Assembly (NCBI GenBank): GCA_030549335.1
Contig: CM060193.1
Span: 65,201,646-65,265,645 of the forward strand
Length of the DNA: 64,000 nucleotides
DNA from: Pontederia crassipes
Taxonomy: Eukaryota; Streptophyta; Magnoliopsida; Commelinales; Pontederiaceae
Direction: 5' to 3'
Part shown: one piece after another, positions 1 to 11,343 of the stretch
Position numbering within the stretch: the stretch's first letter is position 1
How the letters are laid out: the number at the start of each line of letters is the position of its first letter
Program-made: the position numbers and the translations under genes
Notes under the pieces: model-generated
The model's input: the letters and a program-made list of their open reading frames with translations, nothing else
Told to the model about the DNA's origin: nothing
Database searches by the model: none

Positions 1-71
1 ACAAATTGTGGTGGTATTTGGGAGAAGGGGTTTCTGTGTCTCATTTTGGTTTTTATCTTTTTCATTGGTAG

Positions 72-3000
72 ATCATTTGAGACTGTCTGTCTGCGATTGC
101 GGAAGTCTTTCGAGAATCTGAAGCCTATGTTCTCGGGTGTTGAAAGTTCTGATACAGTGTTAGATGCCCTTGTCCAGCAAGCATTCTTGGGAATTCAGAC
201 CGTCCATTCTGTAAGACAACCTAAAACTTTGCAAATGACTGTTGTCATATGATGAAATATGGATTGTTATTAAGTCTCATGTAACTTCATACATTTTCTT
301 ATAGCAAGTTCTCAATTCAAATGATATTAGGACCAAAGAACAGAATAAGGAACTGCTGTTGAGGTTTGTTAACTTTGGCATTTTAGATATCTTTTCCACC
401 GTAGACTTCCATCATATATTTTAACCATATACATTTTACCAAAATCTTATTTAGGTTGTTGGTACACATAAAAAACCAGTATTTGAAGTTATTGACATCT
501 GAGCAAATATCTGAGGTCAGTGTTTGCCTATGATCTGATGTCTTTGTTTTGACCATTTGATGGTTTAATTAAATCTGTCTCAAGTCAACGTGGCTCTTCT
601 GCAGATAGATGCCTGGCTTAACTCCTTGGTTTTTGAAGATCGGAACAAAGAAAAGAATGTACCTGGTGGCAGTGGGCATATTGTGAATAGTAATGCAACT
701 CCATCTAAAGATCAATGTGTAAGCGATTTAGAGAAACAATATTTCATTTCCAGTTTCTCTAACAGCAATGCCGTAAAGGGGGTTCTGTCCAAGCTTGAAG
801 TCTCTTCTCTTGCTAGAGGTAGAGGCCCTTTGTTGGATCTTCATGCAGATTACGATGAAAACAGCCTGCCTTCACCCACAAGAGATAACCCTCCACAATT
901 TCCTATGCCAAAACCTATAGGATATGGTGTAGGGTCCATCACATATTCCCAGCCAATAATACCCAAAAGGATTGAGGAAAAGGAACCCATGTTGCATTCT
1001 TATGCAAAAGATGCAGTTAAGGCTGTCTCATCATATCAACAAAAATGGACTTCTGTACCTACAATCAATCGGCTTCCAAGCCCAACTCCTTCTGAAGAGG
1101 GCAACATTGGTGGTGACACTCAAGGAGAAATATCCAGTTCTTCGACTCCTAAAGATACAAATTTGGCCAACGTTTTTCAGGTATCTAAGCCTAGTTGCAG
1201 TGGTTTGTATACCAATGGTGCAACCGCAGATCAACTAGGTCCTAACAAACTGACTATGAAGGGTGCTCCGGTAGCAAACCATGTTGTGAAGTCTACAGCA
1301 AAGAGCAGAGATCCAAGACTAAGGTTCATGAATCCTGGAGCGACAGGTTCTTTGGAACAAATCAGACGCATGGGTCTTGATCCTAATAACATAAATAATA
1401 GATTCGTAGAAGGTATCCAGAATAATAAGAAGCACAAACCTCTTGATGATTCATTACCTGAGGATTATTCTTCTAAGAGGCCAAGAAATGACATTGCCAG
1501 AACTAAAGATATGTCAGCATCTGGAAGAGGTGGATGGTTGGAAGATGGTAATTTTGTTGCCCCTCATCCAAGTAACAGGATTCGAACAAATGATAATTCT
1601 GATGTCACTAATAGGAAATCAGGACATGGAGAAGATGGCTTTGACAGAAGACCTGCTGCTACTACAGATGTTCCAAATTCTATAGTTAAGCAAAACCCTG
1701 CATTTAATCCTTCTGCTCTTTCTTTGCCTTCTTTATTGAAGGCTGTGAATCCTACAATCCTCAAGCAGCTACTTGAGATTGAAAAGCAGAGATTGAGTTC
1801 TGAAAATCAACAGAAAAACTCTGGAGTAGTTTCTTCTACAAGTACTTCTCTTACGACATGGAATGAAGTTGGGCAAAATCCACCAGGAAAACCTCAGATG
1901 CTTATGTCTTCCGTTCCTCTGGTAATGCTAACCACTCGGGTTTTTACTAATTTTTTGTCACTGTTGGTAGTTTGTAGTTTCCAAGTTTCACTGTCCTACT
2001 AAACATGCTGAAAAAAAAATCTTAACATGCAATTGTAGAATCAGGTATTCCAACACCTTTCCTTTTCAAATTTGTGCTCTGTGGAAATAACAGCACCGTT
2101 ATTTCGTTAATCATTGTCTATTATGAATACTAAAATGTAATTTTTATATCTTCATTGGTACTAGATGAACATGCTGCTTTTTTGCTGAGCTATATTTACC
2201 TGAGATGGATATTTTTTGGCTCTCTTATAAAGTTTGTGTTGCAGTATCTTACATTTTCTATTATATTTGCAGAATCCACAAATTCGTATGAAACCTCGTG
2301 ACCCACGTCGTATACTTCACAGCAACATGGTTCAGAAGAGCGAGAACCCTTCAACTGGACAAACAAGAAATGGTGTTTCATCAAGTACGCAGAGTAGCAC
2401 AGACAATGTGACTGCTAGAGAAACACGAGAGCAGGCAGAAAAAAGCAATCTATATCCTCAAGCCGTAATTGCTAAACCAGATATTTCTCAGCAGGTTGCT
2501 ACAAATCCCAAACAGATAGCTAGCATTTTATCCAATTCACAAAAGACCAACCCTCCAACAGCCCTTCCAGTTTCAAATAAAAAAGATCAGCAAGATGTAA
2601 AGATTTCTGCAGCAGACCCAAATGATCCAAAAAATGTATCCTCTGTAGTTTCCGAAGCTGGTTCAGCACACACCTCCCAATTAAAGAACCCTTGGGGAGA
2701 TGTTGATCTTGAACATTTATTAGATGGGTATGATGATGAGCAAAAAGCTGCTATCCAAAAGGAGAGGGCAAGAAGGATAGCAGAGCAGAATAAGATGTTT
2801 GCTGCTAGAAAGCTTTGCCTTGTACTTGATTTGGATCATACTCTCCTCAACTCAGCGAAAGTAAATAAACAGTTAGAGTTTCATCATTTTTGTTATGATT
2901 AGAACGTTCATATGCTGACTTGATAAGTGTATTTCTTACCTCTGCAGTTTGTTGAAATAGACCCAGCTCATGAAGAAATTTTGAGGAAGAAAGAAGAACA

Positions 3001-4420
3001 AGACAGAGAAAGGCCACAGAGGCATCTTTATCGCTTTCTACATATGGGAATGTGGACTAAATTGAGACCTGGGATTTGGAATTTTCTGGAGAGGGTTAGT
3101 ATTGTATTTGCTGATATTTAGGTGATAGTTTTCCTGATGGATTTGAACTTTGAAGTTCTTATTAGTAACTTTACTTATTTTCTCCTCTTGGTGTGATGAA
3201 TGTGTAGGCTAGTAAGCTTTTTGAGCTGCACCTATACACAATGGGAAACAAACTGTATGCTACAGAGATGGCAAGAATACTCGATCCGACCGGGATGTTA
3301 TTCAATGGGCGAGTTCTCTCAAGGGGTGATGATGGAGATCCTTTTGACGGTGATGAGAGAGTTCCCAAAAGCAAGGACTTGGATGGGGTTTTGGGTATGG
3401 AATCATCTGTAGTGATTATTGATGACTCTGTGAGGGTGTGGCCACATAACAGGCTCAACTTGATTGTTGTAGAGAGGTATGGCCAAGTATCCTGACTCTC
3501 GTGTATTTAATCTTTAATATAAGATTCAGCTTTATCTTGTCATTACAATTCTGTCTCTTCACTACTTGCTGCATCATTGTCAGATATACTTACTTCCCCT
3601 GTAGTAGACGTCAGTTTGGTCTTCCTGGGCCTTCACTTCTTGAGATCGATCATGATGAGAGACCAGAAGATGGAACTTTAGCTTCTTCACTAGCGGTAGT
3701 GGGTCATTACTATGCTAATATGTCTTTGAAAGCTTCTTGTGCTTCTCTTTCATTAATGCTTTTGCCTTGGTAAAACACACACAGGTCATTGAGAGAATTC
3801 ATCAAATTTTTTTCTCGCATGATTCATTAAATGATGTCGATGTGAGAAGCATCCTTGCAGCGGAGCAACGAAAAATCCTTGCAGGTTGTCGAATTCTTTT
3901 CAGCCGGATTTTCCCAGTTGGGGAAGCCATGCCTCATCTTCATCCATTGTGGCAGACAGCTGAGCAGTTTGGTGCTGTCTGCACCAACCAGATTGATGAA
4001 CAGGTCACTCATGTCGTGGCTAACTGTTTGGGAACTGATAAGGTATTAGATTTATACCCTGTTCTGTAAACCAGACATGTGCTTGCAATTAGGTCCCTTA
4101 TTCGTGTTTCTTTTCCCTTTATGCATCCAGGTGAATTGGGCCCTTTCATCTGGAAGATTTGTTGTTCAACCTGGCTGGTGAGATTTGACCCTTCTCAAGC
4201 TTTGATTTCTTATTTGATGACCTCTTTTGGCTTGCAATCCCCACAGCACCATGGGACAAGCTTAATGCAGCTCATGATCAAGTCAATCGCACTTTTGCCC
4301 CTATATTCTCTTAGTGATCTATATTCAGGATTAAGCTGTTTTCCTTGCAACAGGGTAGAAGCTTCAGCTCTTTTGTATCGGCGGGCAAACGAGAATGATT
4401 TTGTGGTTAAAATACAATAA
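72..4420 (+). CDS. CPL3: CPL3-type RNA polymerase II CTD phosphatase, 3' part (5' end outside window)
   Basis: This is the 3' part of a C-terminal domain phosphatase-like 3 gene, which dephosphorylates the heptad-repeat tail of RNA polymerase II in the nucleus. Exons read as 72-210, 305-363, 455-515, 605-1921, 2273-2860, 2948-3094, 3208-3476, 3584-3695, 3785-4042, 4131-4177 and 4354-4420, all with GT-AG borders and a continuous frame. The long exon 605-1921 encodes a Ser/Asn-rich, poorly structured region. The catalytic FCP1 signature LVLDLDHTLLNSAK (the DxDxT acyl-phosphatase motif) lies at about 2816-2860. It is followed by the rest of the FCP1 domain (VVIIDDSVRVWPHNR at about 3409-3455) and a C-terminal BRCT domain (about 3930-4420, with THVVANCLGTDKVNW and PGWVEASALLYRRAN). 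The gene ends at TAA 4418-4420. The N-terminal exons and promoter lie left of the window. Identity rests on recalled CPL3 family sequence, which matches strongly from the FCP1 domain onward. Confidence 0.92.
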
Positions 4421-5440
4421 ACAGCTCCACATACCAAACACGTGGGACCCACCCTACTTATGGTAACCAAAAATTTCATAAAACTGATAACAATTTAGAA
4501 TGGTTATCCAAAAGACACCTTAATATTATAGTCCAAACTTAAGCCAGGAATGCCAAACCGTGAAGATGGTTGAATGGTGAACATGGTTTAAGCTCGGAAA
4601 AAAAAATTCAAGATGAATTGGGGTGGGAAGGGTCACCTAGAAGGACTTTTGAGAGTCACAACTGCAAAGTTTTGAAACAATGAATAGGAGAATGAAGACC
4701 CCATATGGATGCCTAAAGTTTCTAGAGACAATTGTCAAAGTTTTGAAGCAATGGTTGGGCAACTGAAGATCATATGGTTTGTTGAGGTTTTTCTTTGGAG
4801 AAATTAGGCATTCTCTTCTGATTCTTCCACACATGGGCATTAATGCTCCCCACATGGCCCTTTTCACAATATTAGGTTGCTACCACTGAGCTGTGATTGA
4901 AGCCTTTTTATAAGAAGAATTCCAGATAACTGATCCACACGGAAATTATTTGAGAATTTTTGTAACAATATTGCTTTCAGGGCCAAGAATCTAAAGCTAA
5001 CAACGGCACCTGGAAGCTTGAAGAGGAACCGAACCTGCTCTTGTACTATTCCAAAGGTTTTGGCGTGGAATGAGGTTTAACACTTTGAAAGGAAATGGTC
5101 TACCTGGCTGCAGTTTTATTTGACCCCCTATATATACGTACTATAACAGGAATGACTAGCATTGGAATGTGACCAAGGTATTAATTTCATCAAAGTACTT
5201 ATTTTAACTCTGGGCGAAAGGTTATTTAAAAGAAAACTAAAGTACAAAACTAATGGAAGAAAAAAAATCTTAAGCTAAAGATCAAGAAAAGGACGTAAAC
5301 CAAAAAAAAAAAACAGTTGTATGTATTGTAGAAATTTCATGTCAAATAGTTGAGAATAAATTTCTGATCGCGGACTTATTCGGCGGGTTTGAAAAAGATA
5401 TTGGGGTATCCGACTTGTCCATCCATTGTATTGTTCAATA
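4421..5440. other. spacer downstream of CPL3
   Basis: This presumably holds the CPL3 3' UTR, whose end cannot be fixed. A degenerate local duplication is visible at about 4663-4775: the phrase caaagttttgaa-caatg occurs twice about 74 bp apart, each followed by gaagac/gaagatcatatgg-like sequence. No convincing coding exon was seen. Confidence 0.4.
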
Positions 5441-5843
5441 CAGTGTTGTTAAGCGGTTGGATCAGTTGGTTTAAAAGAATTTGATCCGCTTTGCTGCAAT
5501 CAAATTTTATCAAAACTTGGGTTTTTATGGGTTTGAGTGCTTCCATAGGGTGAAAATAAAAGAAATGTAATATTAAAAATTTGTCAATTCTCAATCAACC
5601 TTCAAAATGTCGACTGAGAATTTTTTTTCCTCTCTTCTTTGACTATTCATTTTAATTTTTTCAAATCAAAATTTATATCAATTATCAATACATTTTTGTG
5701 AACATATAAAACATGAAAACATTACAATTTATTAATTTAATTATTCTATATTAATTTATAATTATCCAATTTGATTATTTGATTATCCGACTTGATCTGC
5801 TGATTAATCTGAATTGATGGTCACATGGAGTTTTACAACATTG
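5441..5843. mobile_element. hAT-like MITE, family A (older copy)
   Basis: The element starts cagtgttgttaa and ends gttttacaacattg, so its ends are imperfect inverted repeats. The same terminal pattern occurs at 26531-27101, where an 8-bp target duplication is visible. Here the flanks (gttcaata / gtttaggg) match only partly, as expected for an older insertion. Internal sequence is AT-rich with no ORF. Confidence 0.5.
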
Positions 5844-7144
5844 GTTTAGGGTGATCAAGTTTTTTTTTTACATTTTCTTATACTTTCAATCTTTACCTTT
5901 TTCTCATTTCTTATTTTTTTTCTATTTTCTCATTAGATTAATAAAATAATACAATAACCAGGATACTAATTTTCTCTTCATTTATATTTTTTAACATGAA
6001 TTTTTACTATCAGTTAGATTAAAGTGCTTATATTATATTATTAATGATTGTTGTAACTAACTTATTTTACAGATAATAATACACTATAATCACATTTTTT
6101 TATTTAAACAGTTAATACCATTGATGGATTAATTGTGGGGACACGCGGTGAATTCTTAGTTAACAAATCGAGAGAAAAGAATATATTGGTTGAACGAATA
6201 ATTTGGATGTCATCATACTCATTTTTTTTACATAATTTAACAGATACTTGCTATATTTACTTTCTATGGGCCTTGAAAAAACATATAATTGGCTGGATAA
6301 AAGATATAGTGCATCGAGGTTGACATAGTCTTAATATTCTAAAAAAAAGGGAAATCTTAATATTCTAAAAAATGGAAATAAAAGTGAAAGCCAATGTCCA
6401 AATCGACTGGGTAGATTCCGCAATATCCATGAAATTTTTGTGGTGTCGAACTTATAATTTAAAAGATTGGTTGACCTATAAATTGAAATGTCAAGTTTAG
6501 TAAAATAAACAGTTAAAAAATAACGTCATTGTTTTTCTAGTATTCTTAGCATGCAAGAAATTCTTTTTCCTGTGAGATAAAAGTAAATAAATCCTTCATT
6601 ATACTTTATTGCGTCAAATAGTTCTTCGTTGGAGAATCAAGACCGGAAGTAGTTTTTTTTTTTTTAATTTTTGTTGCTGAAAAAAAAATGTAGTATCTGA
6701 TTGGGTAAAATCCATAGATTAGCGTAAAGACAAAAAAAAAATCAATAGAAATAACTCGTCCAGCATAAGGTAACCGATAACCTAAATCTTTTTGGTATAT
6801 TAAAACTTACATCAAAATACGTGATCTTTTTAATTAAAACTTATATTATAAAATTTAACCGTTGAGATCTTACATTATGTTGACAGCGCCGCTACCTGAA
6901 TTATTTCATATGGATCGTGTTTTTCTTTTATTAGAAACTTATACATTTGAATTTGAAAATACATGGACTATAATCATGGATGGTTAGAATAACTAGTTAG
7001 CGGATTGTGTTCCAGGATTGCTGGAGACTAAGTAGTTTGAAGTTTGATTTCTAGAGTACTACTACGGACTTTCAAGTTTGATTCCTAGAGTACTATTATG
7101 GTAAGGAACTTATGTTAGTGTTAGTAGTTTTAAATGCCCATGAG
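5844..7144. other. AT-rich spacer
   Basis: No gene is evident. A small imperfect tandem duplication lies at about 7040-7100 (gtttgattYctagagtactaYtaYgg occurs twice). Otherwise only poly-A/T runs were seen. Confidence 0.4.
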
Positions 7145-7865
7145 TAAGGTCGTCAGGATCGTTTTTCGAAGTAGAATTGTAAGGGGCTTCGAGGATCGAA
7201 GATCGTAAGATTCTACTCATGAATAAAAAATATTTTTAAATATAAAATAATAAAAGTAATATTTTTATTCATAAATACTATGTTTATATATAAGTTAATT
7301 AAACATTGATCATTAATATTTTATTAATATTTTCAAATATAATAGATATTTTTATATCATGTGAAAGACGATATGATATATTTTTTTTAAAAAAAGTAAA
7401 ATAATAATACATAATATTTGATCTTAATGAACTATAATATTTATTAAAATGCAATATTATTATTAGATTCATAATAAAATTTAATATATAATTCTTAGTA
7501 TACGTGCAATAATAAAATTTAATTTTGATGAAAGATAATATATTATTAGATTCGTGACATGGCATAACAATAACATAACATCAAATTATTATAAGATATT
7601 AAAGTTCGTGAAAGTGAGACTAACATATACAATATATATAAATAAAATAGTTAAATCAAATTTTCTCAAATTTTTGTTTAATATTTTATTCAAATAAATA
7701 TTTTTTTATTAATATTCTAGTATTGTAAGATCCTATCGATCTTAAGATCCGACTATAAATTTGGTATATATCCTACATTTAATATCCTTTAGATAGGATT
7801 GAGATCGCTTTCTATCCGTAGGATCGTAAGATCTTACTATTCGGATCGGAATCATGACAACCTAA
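7145..7865. mobile_element. hAT-like MITE, family C (older copy)
   Basis: The ends read taaggtcgtcaggatc and (reverse complement) ttaggttgtcatgatt, matching the ends of the better preserved copy at 36741-37218 (caagattgtcaagatc / caaggttgtcaaaatc). The subterminal parts are rich in GATC/AAGATC motifs, as in that copy. No 8-bp target duplication survives (cccatgag vs gtattata), so the exact ends are uncertain by a base or two. Confidence 0.5.
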
Positions 7866-8398
7866 GTATTATAGACTAAAAGAAAGACGAGCTATCATTG
7901 ACATTTTATGTTGGTGAACTATTAGTGTCATATTATGGAATAAATTTTCTTGGGTTTATTCCTTCTTATCAAATAAAAAAAATGTTCAATGTAAAATAAT
8001 ATTCCAGAATACTAATCTTTCACTTAAATGTTTCAACTGTGTTGTAATTTTGGAGATCACGACATTAGATAACCTTATCAAAACGAATGATAATTTATTA
8101 AGTATTCTAATTTAATCTAGGTTAAAGAATTCTACCTAATTTTAACCAGAAAAAATAAAAGGGAATTCTACCTCGTGAGAAGAAAAAAATTATATCTTTA
8201 AAAATTATTAAAATGAATGGTAATTTGATAATTATTTCACTTAGTTAATAAAATAACTACTTTTCAACAAGTATGAAATAAAATAAAATTAGTTTATCTC
8301 GAAAGAATGACAAGTCTTATGAAACGGTAATATTTATTTGTGGGATAATCATCTCCAAGCATATATATTCCTCTGAATTAACCGTAGGGGTAAACTTA

Positions 8399-8994
8399 AG
8401 GTCTGTTTGATTCAAAATTTATTAACATTATGTTTGGATAAAACTTCGTTAAGGGGAAGGAAAGAAAATAAAAGAGAAGAAAAAATGAGAGAAGGAAATG
8501 AAACTTTTACATTCTAATTTGGAGTTGAAACAAAATATCACAAATGGAAAGAAATGATGGAGAAAAAGTGGAGATTCCCCTCCATTTCACTTTTTAAAAA
8601 TTTTATCAAAACAAGGAAATTTTTTTTTCCTTTCCCTCCCTCTCTTTACCTTCATTAAAATGATGAAAAGAAAATGTAAGAGAATAAAGATGAATAGTTA
8701 TTCATGTTTTGTTGATAGAAAAGAAAATGAATATAAAGTGATTGATTGATTTAGATAATTTTATCTTTTACATGTATAATTATATATTACTATTTGATTA
8801 CACATACTAAATATATCTTTTCCCTTCTTTTCACTCCGATTTGAAAGGAAAAGAAAAATGAAACATCGAAGAAAAATGGAAGAGAAAGAAGAGGATTTTT
8901 CCCTTCAACTTAAACTCAATCAAACGAGGAGAATAAATTTTCCTCCTTTCAATTTTCACTCATTACCGTCCTTCTACCCCAAACAAATAGACCC
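8399..8994. mobile_element. Tourist-like (PIF/Harbinger) MITE
   Basis: The element is flanked by TTA at 8396-8398 and 8995-8997. Its ends are AGGTCTGTTTG and, reverse complemented, GGGTCTATTTG, the typical GG-C-TGTTTG Tourist terminus. The interior is strand-asymmetric (purine-rich stretches then pyrimidine-rich ones) with no ORF. Confidence 0.55.
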
Positions 8995-9380
8995 TTAGAC
9001 CTAGCATGTATGGTGCAAATTATAATTAGTTACTTAACATTTTACAATAAATAATAAGATAGTCATAAATAAAAAAATCATTATAGGTTTTAAATAAATA
9101 AATTATTTATTTTCATTCAATAGTCACATTATTTAAAATTAAAAATGTATCAGTCAAAAAATCTTGTTTCATGTACTTAGGGGTGTAAGCAAAAAATAAA
9201 AAAAAACAAAAAGAAAAAAACAAAAAGCTAGAAAACTAACATGTCCGTAAAAGTTTAGGGTTTTTAAATTTCAAAAATCTTTTGATGGTTTTTTAGTTTA
9301 GAAAACTAGCCAAGAAGTCCGATGGAGACCTACCCAATAAAATTCATATAATATATATTATTATATTTTAAATACATATG

Positions 9381-9387
<7 letters not shown>

Positions 9388-9428
<41 letters not shown>
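9388..9428. repeat. (AT)n microsatellite
   Basis: An uninterrupted AT dinucleotide run abuts the left end of the MITE at 9427. Confidence 0.9.
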
Positions 9429-9432
<4 letters not shown>

Positions 9433-9802
9433 AAAGTATATATGTAGAGCATTTGATGTAAAACGGTGTAGAGCATTAATTTTACTTATTAAATTAATAA
9501 AATAATTATATATTAATTTAAAGTATATGTTAAATAATAAAAGTGATTAAAATTAAAATCATCAAATAATCTGATGGTCATGATCAAACTATGTTAATAA
9601 ATAGACTAATATGATGATTGTAATTTATTTGTTCTTGGATTTTACATTTTTATTATCAAATTACTCAAATAAATATATATTATTTCATTTAAGAAGTATA
9701 TAATTAATTTGATTATAAATTATAATTATTAAATTATTTTAAAAAATAAAAAATAAGCGCTCTACACATGGAGGTATAGAACGTGGTGCTCTACATTCTC
9801 AT
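9427..9802. mobile_element. MITE with two-part terminal inverted repeats, superfamily unclear
   Basis: The left end reads atgagaa, then tgtagagca, then about 20 bp, then gtgtagagc. The right end, reverse complemented, reads atgagaatgtagagca, then about 20 bp, then tgtagagcg. The same two-step terminal pattern on both sides supports one element. It inserted next to an AT microsatellite, so any target duplication is hidden. Confidence 0.45.
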
Positions 9803-10167
9803 TAATAAACATAATATCTATATAATTATATACATGGGAAATCTATATAAGCTATATATAACATAATATGTGATTGAAGTGAAAAATCTTTTAATATTAT
9901 CAATGTATATTTTATAAATATAATATTTATAAAAACCTAGGCCACGAAAAAGCCAACCCAAAAAACCAATAAAGTTTTTAAATTGATAAAATCACCCAAA
10001 AAATATATGCTGGTCTTTTTAAACTAAAAAAATCTACCCAACCCGTTCTACTTTCAACCTTAGATGCATTTATAAATTAGCATTTTGAATAATAAGATAA
10101 GAAATTAAGCAATGCTGAATTCAATAATTATAAACTCTTAAAATTAGAACAAGATTTGTGTTCCATA
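9803..10167. other. AT-rich spacer
   Basis: Only low-complexity AT-rich sequence was seen; no gene or clear repeat end. Confidence 0.35.
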
Positions 10168-10536
10168 TAGGGGTGTTCACAGTTGGTTTGACCTGACCCG
10201 GACTGGATCCGACCCGTCCGATTTTGGTCGGGTCAGCCCTCTTTGTGATCGGGTTGGGTCGGATCGGGTCGGGTGATCGGATTATTCATCCACCAATTTT
10301 TTTCTTATTTTTTATTATTTAATATAAAATATTATATAATATTTTATTTAAAAGCATGACATAATTTGTTAAATGTTTAAATATTAATTTTAAATGTAAA
10401 ATATTTTATTTTAATATTTTTGTATAAAATATAAGCTAAAATTAAAAAGTCGAGTCTTTAAGTCGGGTTGGATCGAAAAATTCCGACCTGTATCTAATTC
10501 GATCCGATCACGAATCCGACCTACTGAACACCTCCA
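10168..10536. mobile_element. hAT MITE, family B (GGGTCGGGTCGG arms), older copy
   Basis: The element runs from taggggtgttca to tgaacacctcca, imperfect 12-bp terminal inverted repeats. Its arms are rich in GGGTC/GACCC repeats around an AT-rich core. Flanking 8-mers gttccata (10160-10167) and gttctaga (10537-10544) agree at 6 of 8 positions, a decayed hAT-type target duplication. The intact relative is at 35621-36072. Confidence 0.75.
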
Positions 10537-11343
10537 GTTCTAGATGATATGATTCGCTAACATCCTTTCTATCACTCGAACGATCATCCGAACATGGCAT
10601 CGCATTCAATACTTCTCTTCGTTTATCATTTCTTTTATTGAGTAGAAAAAAGAGAAGTGAGGTTTCAAAGAGGCAAAAATTATAAATCAAAAAATCAAAA
10701 AACAATGTTCATTAATTATGTACTTAAGGTGAGGATACGCAAAATCATTTGTAACATTTTATTACGAAATAACATTGAATCCCATAGAATATTTAATTCA
10801 GATATCTTATCAAATATTAATGTGTTTACCCCTCAATTGACAAGTGTACACATTTTTTTTATTTGAGAGTCAAAATCCACATATATCATCAATAAAAGAA
10901 GAAATACCAAGTAAATCTCAAGTTGAAAATTATGTTATAAGTTTCCAAACATAAGTTGGAATGCAAAAAATGCGCTAGTGGCAAATACAACAACATTCCA
11001 GGTCGCAATTTTACAACTCCTGGATATCCTTTACGTAAATTACTTAGAATTTTTAGATGCTATTGGCTGTGCAGAAGTTACAAAATAAAGGACCACTTGT
11101 ACATCACAGTCTATGTTTGCCTCCTGTCTGCCTTTCCCCAGTTCTTTCAAGTGTGCGATCTGGTTTTGGCAGAAGGCATCGAATAATAGAATAGGCCACA
11201 ATGAATGTCCATATATCTTCAACATGAGAAGCATGCAAAGGATGTCTCATTCTTCAATGAATTAGAGCATAAAATTATGAAGAAAATGATTCAGGAATAT
11301 GCTTTCTCGTCCCGTTTGGTCTGCCATCTTGCACCTTTTCCAT
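10537..11343. other. spacer and probable 3' flank of the phosphatase-like gene
   Basis: No coding potential that I can support. The part nearest 11343 should carry the 3' UTR of the minus-strand gene ending at 11344. Confidence 0.4.
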